Origin: Sulfurimonas sp.
GTDB lineage: Bacteria > Campylobacterota > Campylobacteria > Campylobacterales > Sulfurimonadaceae
DNA length: 5,057 nt
Assembly (NCBI GenBank): GCA_015663215.1
Contig: DQSP01000205.1
Span: forward strand, 1-5,057
Direction: 5' to 3'
Shown: positions 1-5,057 of the stretch, piece after piece
Layout: each line of letters opens with the position of its first letter
Position numbering within the stretch: position 1 is the first letter of the stretch
The notes under the pieces: generated by a model
Databases searched by the model: none
What the model was told of the DNA's origin: nothing
Seen by the model: only the letters and a program-made list of their open reading frames with translations
Made by a program: the position numbers and the translations under genes

Positions 1-78
1 GGAGATATTGACCTTTATGTTGTTTCTAAACTAAGTGACAAGCTATATAGTAAACAAAGAAAATTGAAAAATATGTAA
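1..78 (+). CDS. C-terminal end of an unrecognised upstream gene (partial)
   Basis: Frame 1 is open from the first base of the window to a TAA at 76-78, giving 25 residues that begin GDIDLYVV and end in a lysine/arginine-rich tail (SKQRKLKNM). The other two plus-strand frames stop within 34 bases, so this is the only possible forward reading frame. The DIDLYV stretch, with two acidic residues between hydrophobics, superficially recalls the DxD motif of polymerase-beta-type nucleotidyltransferases. In that family the motif normally lies far from the C-terminus, so I do not assign it. The gene is cut by the window edge and its function cannot be read. It lies 185 bp upstream of pseB, separated by a probable promoter, so it is probably not in the same transcription unit. 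Confidence 0.4.
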   Translation, partial: GDIDLYVVSKLSDKLYSKQRKLKNM

Positions 79-95
79 AAAAAGCATACTTTTTT
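78..95 (+). terminator. Weak AT-rich hairpin with T-run after the upstream gene
   Basis: A perfect 7-bp inverted repeat, AAAAAAG (78-84) and CTTTTTT (89-95), encloses a CATA loop and overlaps the stop codon of the upstream gene; more T-rich sequence follows to about 104. The placement and the U-tract fit a rho-independent terminator. However, the stem has a single G-C pair and would be unstable, so it may be only a chance feature of A/T-tract DNA. It could act in both directions. Confidence 0.25.
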
Positions 96-107
96 ATTAT
101 TTTAAAT

Positions 108-150
108 TTGAAAGCATTATTAAATGAATTAAAATATATAATATATAGTT
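108..150 (+). promoter_or_regulatory. Candidate sigma-70 promoter of the pse operon
   Basis: A perfect TATAAT hexamer lies at 137-142 inside an A/T-only tract (131-147), which would put transcription start near 149-150, about 115 bp upstream of pseB and 20 bp upstream of the small ORF at 170. A TTGAAA at 108-113 resembles a -35 box, but its 23-bp distance from the -10 is too long for a normal spacer. Housekeeping promoters of Campylobacterota usually lack a conserved -35 and rely on upstream A/T periodicity, which this region has. No sigma-54 (TGGCAC...TTGC) or convincing sigma-28 element is visible. In DNA this AT-rich, a TATAAT can arise by chance. Confidence 0.45.
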
Positions 151-169
151 TAAATTTAGAGGGGGATGC

Positions 170-274
170 ATGAAACTAGAGGTTTTAGAGCAAACATATA
201 TCGATAAACTAATGCTTATTGGAGATATATCTTTTCACTTTTATATTCAAAATAAGGACAAATATGCTAAATAA
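170..274 (+). CDS. Small 34-residue ORF overlapping the pseB start; possible leader peptide
   Basis: ATG at 170 opens a 34-codon frame, MKLEVLEQTY through KDKYAK, ending with TAA at 272-274. A purine-rich AGAGGGGG (158-165) lies upstream; its AGAGG core is 7 nt from the ATG, a stronger Shine-Dalgarno than those of most genes here. The frame ends 11 nt inside pseB, in a different phase, so ribosomes finishing it would terminate on the pseB start region, a geometry that favours translational coupling. The peptide has no signal sequence, membrane segment or recognisable domain. It has a short hydrophobic core (KLMLIGDISF) and a charged tail. It may be a leader peptide, the remnant of a lost gene, or an untranslated chance frame. 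I do not recognise it and assign no function. Confidence 0.35.
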   Translation: MKLEVLEQTYIDKLMLIGDISFHFYIQNKDKYAK

Positions 275-1277
275 CAAAACAGTTTTAATTACAGGTGGGA
301 CAGGATCCTTTGGGAAAAAGTTTATAGAAACTATTTTAAATCGGTATCCTGAAGTTAAAAAGATAATTATCTTTTCTCGTGATGAACTTAAGCAATCGAT
401 TATAAAACAAAAATACCCTGCTTCTGATTTTCCACAATTACGCTTTTTTATTGGTGATATTAGGGATCGGCAGCGTTTAATACAGGCTTGTGAAGGGGTT
501 GATGTTGTTATCCATGCAGCAGCTATTAAACAAGTCGATACAGCAGAGTACAATCCAACTGAATGTATTCGTACTAACATTGAAGGGGCTGAGAATGTTA
601 TTAGTGCTGCCTTGGCTGGTGGTGTTAAAGATGTGGTTGCGTTGTCAACTGACAAAGCATGTGCCCCTATTAATCTTTATGGTGCTACTAAACTTGCTTC
701 AGACAAACTTTTTATAGCTGCAAATAACATTCGTGGATCTAAAGATATTAAGTTTAGTGTGGTTCGTTATGGAAACGTAATGGGTTCTCGTGGAAGTGTT
801 ATTCCATTTTTTATGGACAAGCGTAAAGATGGTGTGTTACCAATTACACACAAAGAGATGACACGTTTTAATATCTCTTTAGAAGATGGGGTTAATTTGG
901 TTATGTTTGCTCTAAATAATCACTTAGGTGGAGAAATATTTATTCCAAAAATCCCTTCGTATAAAATTTTAGATATTGCACATGCTATCGCACCAGAATG
1001 CGAGATAAAAGATGTAGGTATACGTCCAGGTGAAAAACTTCATGAAGAGATGATTACATCCTCTGACTCTTTAAACACTATTGACCTCGGACCATACTAT
1101 GCTATTCTTCCTTCTATTTCTTATACGTATAAAGAAGAAGACTATATGAAGCACCACAAGGCCACGAAAGTGCCTTTTGGATTTAAATACAACTCTGGTA
1201 CGAATTCACAGTGGGAAACAGTAGAAGGATTACGTCAACTTATTGTTGAACATGTAGATCCTACTTTCAAGGTATAG
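264..1277 (+). CDS. pseB: PseB, UDP-N-acetylglucosamine 4,6-dehydratase (inverting)
   Basis: First enzyme of pseudaminic acid synthesis: cytosolic, NADP-dependent 4,6-dehydration plus C5 epimerisation of UDP-GlcNAc to UDP-2-acetamido-2,6-dideoxy-beta-L-arabino-hex-4-ulose. The 337-residue product is an extended SDR. It has the nucleotide-binding loop GGTGSFG (residues 11-17), the FSRDELKQ segment after beta-2 (37-44) typical of this family, HAAAIKQV (84-91), the STDKA motif with the family-specific D130-K131 pair, and the YGATK catalytic Y139/K143. The C-terminus has the FKYNSGTN signature. The length fits known PseB/FlaA1 proteins (about 334). I chose ATG 264 because MLNNKTVLITGG matches where the family starts and AAGGA (254-258) sits 5 nt upstream. 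A longer frame from a TTG at 219 would add 15 poorly fitting residues. It is the first certain gene of the operon, 2 nt before pseC. Thirteen of 14 arginines use CGN codons, unlike pseC. LegB-type dehydratases are the main alternative; the inverting PseB type fits better. Confidence 0.96.
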   Translation: MLNNKTVLITGGTGSFGKKFIETILNRYPEVKKIIIFSRDELKQSIIKQKYPASDFPQLRFFIGDIRDRQRLIQACEGVDVVIHAAAIKQVDTAEYNPTECIRTNIEGAENVISAALAGGVKDVVALSTDKACAPINLYGATKLASDKLFIAANNIRGSKDIKFSVVRYGNVMGSRGSVIPFFMDKRKDGVLPITHKEMTRFNISLEDGVNLVMFALNNHLGGEIFIPKIPSYKILDIAHAIAPECEIKDVGIRPGEKLHEEMITSSDSLNTIDLGPYYAILPSISYTYKEEDYMKHHKATKVPFGFKYNSGTNSQWETVEGLRQLIVEHVDPTFKV

Positions 1278-1279
1278 CA

Positions 1280-2407
1280 ATGGCTTTTATTCCTTATGGT
1301 AAGCAACTTCTAATTCAAGATGATATTGACGCAGTCGTTGAAACGCTACAATCAGACTATCTTACAACGGGTCCAAAGGTCAAAGCCTTTGAAGATGCAC
1401 TGGCTACATACTGTGAAGTTAAGTACTGTATAGCGGTTGCTAATGGAACAGCTGCCTTGCATCTTGCTTCTCTTGTTTTGTTAGAAAAAGGCGATAAGGT
1501 CTTAACAACTCCGAACTCTTTTTTGGCAACTTCAAATGCTATTCTTTATGCAGATGCAACCCCAATATTTATTGATATTACTGAAGATGGGAACATTGAC
1601 CTTGATTTATGTGAACAAGCCTTAAAAAAAGACCCAAGTATAAAAGCGATATACCCCGTTGCATTTTCAGGTCACATGATAAATCAAGAGAAGTTAAAAT
1701 ATCTTAGAGAAACTTATAATATTATCGTTTTAGAAGACTGTGCTCATGCGATTGGGGCAAAAGACAGAAATATTAAGGCCGCTTCTTGTACAAATTCTGA
1801 TATTTCAATACTGTCTTTTCACCCTGTTAAACACATGACCACAGGTGAAGGTGGTGCAATAACTACCAATTCAAAAGAGTTTTATGAAAAGATGCTAACT
1901 CTAAGAGGTCATGGCATGGTAAAAACTCCAGATATGAAACCTTGGGAATATGAAATGAGAGAACTAGGCTTCAATTATCGTATTACAGATATGCAATGTG
2001 CATTAGGACTTTCGCAACTTAAAAAGCTTGATGGTTTTATACAAAGACGCATAGAACTGGTTAAAAGGTATGATGAAGCATTTGAAAATAGCATTATAAA
2101 ACCTCTTTATACTTATGATGGAAAGTCATCCTATCATCTCTATGTTGTGAAAGTAGATTTCTCTAAATTATCTATCTCAAAAGAGGATTTATTTAATAGG
2201 TTACGAGAAAGAGGTATAGGTATTCAATTGCATTATATGCCTATTAATAAACAGCCTTACTATAAAGGACTTGGTTATGGAAATGAAATAACACCTGTTA
2301 TGGATAAATACTATCATCAATGTTTTTCACTTCCAATGTTCCCAAAACTAAGTGATGAGGAGCAAGAGTACACGATTAAGACTTTATTTAAGGTTCTAAA
2401 TGGCTAA
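1280..2407 (+). CDS. pseC: PseC, UDP-4-amino-4,6-dideoxy-N-acetyl-beta-L-altrosamine transaminase
   Basis: Second pathway enzyme: a cytosolic PLP-dependent aminotransferase of the DegT/DnrJ/EryC1/StrS fold that transfers an amino group, normally from L-glutamate, to C4 of the PseB product. The 375-residue protein has the same length as Helicobacter pylori PseC. Visible landmarks are the N-terminal FIPYGKQ and DYLTTGPKV (residues 27-35), the PLP phosphate-binding NGTAAL (55-60), LEDCAHAIGA with D153 expected to pair with the PLP ring nitrogen, and SFHPVKHMTTGEGG (179-192) with K184 as the Schiff-base lysine. The C-terminal domain has the family's GIGIQLHYMPI (312-322). ATG 1280 follows the pseB stop by 2 nt, with AAGG (1269-1272) inside the pseB end as ribosome site. 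The gene overlaps pseF by 8 nt. Arginine codons are mostly AGA/AGG (8 of 11), in contrast to pseB. Confidence 0.95.
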   Translation: MAFIPYGKQLLIQDDIDAVVETLQSDYLTTGPKVKAFEDALATYCEVKYCIAVANGTAALHLASLVLLEKGDKVLTTPNSFLATSNAILYADATPIFIDITEDGNIDLDLCEQALKKDPSIKAIYPVAFSGHMINQEKLKYLRETYNIIVLEDCAHAIGAKDRNIKAASCTNSDISILSFHPVKHMTTGEGGAITTNSKEFYEKMLTLRGHGMVKTPDMKPWEYEMRELGFNYRITDMQCALGLSQLKKLDGFIQRRIELVKRYDEAFENSIIKPLYTYDGKSSYHLYVVKVDFSKLSISKEDLFNRLRERGIGIQLHYMPINKQPYYKGLGYGNEITPVMDKYYHQCFSLPMFPKLSDEEQEYTIKTLFKVLNG

Positions 2408-3101
2408 TGTAGTAGCGATTATTCCTGCTCGTGGGGGGAGTAAAAGGATACCTAGAAAAAATATTAAAGATTTTTATGGCAAACCTCTTATTGCATACTC
2501 TATAGAAGTTGCATTAAAGTCAAAACTTTTTGATAAAGTTATTGTTAGTACAGATGATGAAGAGATAGCAACTATAGCTAAAAAATATGGTGCAAAAGTA
2601 CCTTTTTTGCGACCAAAAGAGCTATCAGATGATTTTACAGGAACACAAGATGTAATTAATCATGCCCTTGAATATTTAAAGAAAAATAATGAAGCGTATG
2701 ATTATGTTTGTACTATTTATGCAACAGCTCCATTACTTCAAGAAAAGTATCTTATAGAAGGGTTTGAAAAATTAAAAGCATCAACAGCAGTAAATGCTTT
2801 TTCTGCAACATCTATGCCATTTCCTATACAAAGAACCTTCTATCTTGATAAAGATGGACGATCTAAAATGTTTACACCTGAGTACTTTAATACAAGAAGT
2901 CAAGATTTAAAAGAAGCTTATCAAGATGCTGGACAGTTTTATTGGAAAAAGACAGGTAAACTATCAAAAGAAAACATGTTTGGTTCAGATTCTATTCCTA
3001 TTATACTCCCAAGATATTTAGTGCAAGACATTGATACTGTTGAAGATTGGGAAAGAGCTGTGCTTATGTATAAAGTTATAAATGAAGTAAAGGTAACTTA
3101 A
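2400..3101 (+). CDS. pseF: PseF, CMP-pseudaminic acid synthetase (cytidylyltransferase)
   Basis: Last step of the pathway: Mg-dependent activation of pseudaminic acid with CTP to CMP-Pse, the donor for flagellin or surface-glycan glycosyltransferases. The 233-residue product belongs to the NeuA/KdsB-like cytidylyltransferases. It has the N-terminal CTP-binding IIPARGGSKRIPRKNI (residues 7-22), VIVSTDDEEIA (47-57), VPFLRPKELSDD (67-78), YATAPLL (107-113), QDAGQFYW (175-182), and the C-terminal QDIDTVEDW (209-217), whose acidic residues bind metal in the family. The SKRIPRKN wording and the FLRPKELSDD segment are PseF-like rather than NeuA- or LegF-like, which supports Pse over legionaminic or sialic acid. 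The ATG at 2400 lies inside the pseC end (8-nt overlap) with AAGG at 2390-2393, implying translational coupling. Canonical partners PseG, PseH and PseI are not in the window. Confidence 0.93.
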   Translation: MANVVAIIPARGGSKRIPRKNIKDFYGKPLIAYSIEVALKSKLFDKVIVSTDDEEIATIAKKYGAKVPFLRPKELSDDFTGTQDVINHALEYLKKNNEAYDYVCTIYATAPLLQEKYLIEGFEKLKASTAVNAFSATSMPFPIQRTFYLDKDGRSKMFTPEYFNTRSQDLKEAYQDAGQFYWKKTGKLSKENMFGSDSIPIILPRYLVQDIDTVEDWERAVLMYKVINEVKVT

Positions 3102-4265
3102 ATGCGACAAAATACAATATTAGTATTAGGAACAAATTCGGGACAACTAGATCTAATTAAATATATGAAAAGTATTGATTGGAATGTTGTATCGTGTTCA
3201 TATAGACAAGGTGAGATAGGAGAAGCTTTTTCAGACTTCTTTTATCTTGTAGATATTCGAGATATACAAGCTGTTTCTGACTTGGCGGTAAAAATAAAAG
3301 CTGATCTTGTCTATTCTGTATCTTCAGATGTTGCCATGACTACAGCTGTTCAAGTAAGTGAAAAGCTATCCTTACCGCATTTTTATAACTCTGATATGAT
3401 AGAACTATTCAACAATAAGCAGGAACTACGGAAACATTTAAACAAGTATGATTTAGGAAAGGTTGAATTTAGCATTATTACAGAAGAGTCAAATGCTTTA
3501 TCATGGTCAAAATATCCTTGCATTGTAAAACCTACTGATTCTCAAGGACAACGTGGTGTCCAGAAAGTAAATAATGCTAAAAAACTTGATGAAGCAATTA
3601 AAATTGCACAAGAAATATCACTATCAAATACTACTATAGTAGAAGAGTTTTTGGATGGAGTAGAAATATCTTGTAATGTTCTTGTCAATAAAGGTGCAAT
3701 TGTTTTTGACATATTGTCAGAACGTTTAGTATATGATGGTAAATTTATGGGTATACCAAAAGGTCATCTTATCCCTTGTTTAAATGTTAGCCCACAAGAC
3801 CAAGAAGAAGCTCTTAACCTTGTTCATAAAATTACAAAATCCCTTAATATCAAAAATGGTTCATTATATTTTCAAATGAAAGTAACTAAAACTGGTATAA
3901 AAGTAATAGAAATTGCACCTCGATTAGATGGTTGTCATATGTGGCGTCTCATAGAAAACGCTACAAACAATAACTATCTTGCAAATACTGTACAAACTCT
4001 TTTAGGTAAATGTGAACTAAGCAAAAAAGTGACATTAAAAAATAGTGAAATGTATGAACTAATGTTTCAGCATACTCCTGCGGGTAGAAAGTTTTTTAAA
4101 GATGATTTTCCTATTCCTGAAAATGTTCTTTATCATGAGTATAGATATAAAGATAATGATGAAATAAACCCTATTAATGGTCGTCTTGAAGTTGTAGGAT
4201 ACTATACAAAGACTTATCTTGTAAAAGATAGACAAAATTATATAGAAGAAAGTACAAATGAGTAA
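3102..4265 (+). CDS. ATP-grasp domain ligase in pseudaminic acid operon
   Basis: A 387-residue ATP-grasp enzyme of the carbamoyl-phosphate-synthetase-like branch; such enzymes activate a carboxylate as acyl phosphate and join it to an amine or other nucleophile. Residues 1 to about 95 form a Rossmann-like pre-ATP-grasp domain (ILVLGTNSGQLDLIKYM at 6-22). ATP-binding features follow: IVKPTDSQGQRGVQKV (141-156) with K143 and the glycine-rich loop, VEEFLDGVEIS (180-190) with hinge and ribose-site acids, then Q258 and E270 exactly 12 residues apart as the metal pair, in EIAPRLDGCHMW (270-281). Residues about 300-387 are a C-terminal subdomain ending in GRLEVVGYYTKT (360-371). There is no signal peptide or membrane segment, so it is cytosolic. 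ATG 3102 follows the pseF stop with no gap, with AAAGG (3089-3093) as ribosome site; the gene overlaps the next by 8 nt. It is not one of the six classical Pse enzymes. By context it may add an acyl or aminoacyl group to Pse or to a precursor; substrate unknown. Confidence 0.85.
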   Translation: MRQNTILVLGTNSGQLDLIKYMKSIDWNVVSCSYRQGEIGEAFSDFFYLVDIRDIQAVSDLAVKIKADLVYSVSSDVAMTTAVQVSEKLSLPHFYNSDMIELFNNKQELRKHLNKYDLGKVEFSIITEESNALSWSKYPCIVKPTDSQGQRGVQKVNNAKKLDEAIKIAQEISLSNTTIVEEFLDGVEISCNVLVNKGAIVFDILSERLVYDGKFMGIPKGHLIPCLNVSPQDQEEALNLVHKITKSLNIKNGSLYFQMKVTKTGIKVIEIAPRLDGCHMWRLIENATNNNYLANTVQTLLGKCELSKKVTLKNSEMYELMFQHTPAGRKFFKDDFPIPENVLYHEYRYKDNDEINPINGRLEVVGYYTKTYLVKDRQNYIEESTNE

Positions 4266-5057
4266 TATTGTTATTACTGGTGCCACAGGTTTCATAGGTC
4301 GTCATCTTACTGAAGCACTATTATCTAAAGGTCACCATGTTACCTGTTTATCTAGAAGTAATTCTGTGCTAAAGATATTGAGTGAAAACAGTGTAAATTT
4401 AGTGACAGATTATAGCAAGGAAGTATTAACTAGACAACTAGAAAACTGTGATGTATTGGTACACTTAGCAGGAAAACGCATAACAAGAGATGATCTTCCA
4501 GATATGATATATCCCTTTGTAAATGATGCTGCAGAGAAACTAGACAATATTTTATATGCATGCAAGGAAAACTATGTAAAAAGAGTTGTTACGGCATCAT
4601 CTATAGGGGTATACTCTGACGCAAATAATATACCTTATGTAGAGTCAGACCAGCCAGAACCTGCAACACTATATGGACTAACAAAGCTTTTTTCAGAACA
4701 ACGGGTTAATCTCTATGCACGAAAATATAACACCTCTGTTGCCCATATACGTTTAGCGCAATGTTATGGGTATGGAGAGAAAACAACTCCTGCACTTATG
4801 CATTTCATAGAAAAAGCTATCAATAAAGAAAAAATTACACTTAATAATGGTGGTATTTTTTCTATAGATGAGATATATATAGAAGATGCGGTAGATGCCT
4901 TTATAAACCTCATTGAAACAGATAAAACAGGCTCTTTTAATATTGGTTCAGGAAGAGGATATACAATTCTAGAAATTGCAAACACTGTTAATACGGTTTT
5001 TAACAATAAAGACAACATTACTATCTTGCCCTTAGAAAATGAAGTAAAAGATACACA
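4258..5057 (+). CDS. Extended SDR nucleotide-sugar epimerase/dehydratase/reductase (3' end outside the window)
   Basis: ATG 4258 opens a frame of 266 codons that runs off the window without a stop. The product is a NAD(P)-dependent extended short-chain dehydrogenase of the GalE/RmlD-like type. It has the Rossmann loop GATGFIG (residues 8-14), LSRS after beta-2 (31-34) with R33 and no acidic residue, which suggests NADP(H) preference, HLAG (69-72), the ASSIGVY strand with S115 aligned to the GalE catalytic Ser, Y139-x3-K143 in YGLTK, IRLAQCYG (164-171), and the FNIGSG strand (227-232). These proteins usually have about 300-330 residues, so roughly 30-60 are missing. The start lies inside the ATP-grasp gene (8-nt overlap), with purine-rich AGAAGAAAG (4244-4252) as a weak ribosome site. 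Its operon position suggests it acts on a nucleotide sugar or on a Pse-related intermediate. The exact reaction (epimerisation, 4,6-dehydration or ketoreduction) cannot be told from sequence. It is distinct from PseB, lacking the STDKA motif. Confidence 0.88.
   Translation, partial: MSNIVITGATGFIGRHLTEALLSKGHHVTCLSRSNSVLKILSENSVNLVTDYSKEVLTRQLENCDVLVHLAGKRITRDDLPDMIYPFVNDAAEKLDNILYACKENYVKRVVTASSIGVYSDANNIPYVESDQPEPATLYGLTKLFSEQRVNLYARKYNTSVAHIRLAQCYGYGEKTTPALMHFIEKAINKEKITLNNGGIFSIDEIYIEDAVDAFINLIETDKTGSFNIGSGRGYTILEIANTVNTVFNNKDNITILPLENEVKDT

Noticed and set aside
199..207. TATCGATAA resembling a sigma-28 (FliA) -10 element upstream of pseB, which would suit a flagellin glycosylation operon.
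   Set aside because: No TAAA-type -35 is found at the right distance (the 181-188 region reads ggttttag), and it lies inside the small ORF downstream of a better TATAAT promoter.
219..263. Longer pseB starting at the TTG at 219, adding 15 residues.
   Set aside because: The extension does not resemble PseB N-termini, TTG is a weak start, and ATG 264 has an AAGGA site 5 nt upstream and begins exactly where the Rossmann strand should.
209..655. Minus-strand open frame of 148 codons opposite pseB.
   Set aside because: It lies almost wholly antisense to a certain gene, has a serine/isoleucine-rich low-complexity translation and no recognisable domain; a coding shadow.
490..717. Plus-strand 75-codon frame inside pseB.
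   Set aside because: Overlaps the catalytic part of pseB in another phase; leucine-rich translation typical of a frame-shifted shadow.
3873..3875. Gln 258 of the ATP-grasp protein in place of the usual metal-binding Glu, as a sign of a dead enzyme.
   Set aside because: Carbamoyl phosphate synthetase has Gln at the same position and is active, so this is a subfamily trait rather than a loss.
4059..4295. Minus-strand 78-codon frame over the ATP-grasp/SDR junction with hydrophobic, membrane-like translation.
   Set aside because: Isoleucine/phenylalanine-rich sequence is what the complement of lysine/aspartate/asparagine-rich coding DNA gives; it is antisense to two well-supported genes.
4764..5018. 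Minus-strand 84-codon frame inside the SDR gene.
   Set aside because: Antisense to a gene with complete Rossmann and YxxxK motifs; no domain and no ribosome site advantage.
1..5057. CRISPR arrays, insertion sequences, tRNA/rRNA genes, phase-variable homopolymer G/C tracts.
   Set aside because: No regularly spaced repeats, transposase frames or RNA-gene features seen; the only G run is GGGGG at 161-165 in the ribosome site and a six-G run (2431-2436 region) in pseF, too short for convincing slipped-strand phase variation.

Overview
The window is an AT-rich stretch of bacterial DNA carrying most of one tightly packed, plus-strand operon for a nonulosonic acid, most probably pseudaminic acid (Pse), the sialic-acid-like sugar that decorates flagellins and surface polysaccharides. 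Low GC, A/T-ending codons and pseB-pseC-pseF homologues close to the Campylobacter/Helicobacter proteins suggest a Campylobacterota member (for example a Sulfurimonas-, Sulfurovum- or Arcobacter-like organism). This is inferred from composition and gene content only; pse genes also occur in Gammaproteobacteria and Bacillota.

Layout. Positions 1-78 hold the last 25 codons of an unrecognised upstream gene. Positions 79-263 are a 185-bp, very AT-rich intergenic region with a weak hairpin just after that gene, a perfect TATAAT box (137-142), and a 34-codon small ORF (170-274) that has its own Shine-Dalgarno sequence and overlaps the start of pseB. Then follow, almost without gaps: pseB (264-1277, UDP-GlcNAc 4,6-dehydratase/5-epimerase), pseC (1280-2407, PLP aminotransferase), pseF (2400-3101, CMP-pseudaminate synthetase), an ATP-grasp ligase (3102-4265) and an extended SDR nucleotide-sugar epimerase/dehydratase/reductase (4258 to beyond the window end).

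How the genes work together. PseB and PseC carry out the first two steps, turning UDP-GlcNAc into UDP-4-amino-4,6-dideoxy-N-acetyl-beta-L-altrosamine. PseF carries out the last step, activating finished Pse with CTP for a glycosyltransferase. The three middle enzymes (PseH acetyltransferase, PseG UDP-hydrolase, PseI synthase) are not in the window and are presumably downstream or elsewhere. The ATP-grasp and SDR genes are not part of the canonical six-enzyme pathway. Their translationally coupled position right after pseF makes them the most interesting part of the window: a plausible module for modifying the sugar, for example attaching an acyl or aminoacyl group or changing stereochemistry. 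That role is inference.
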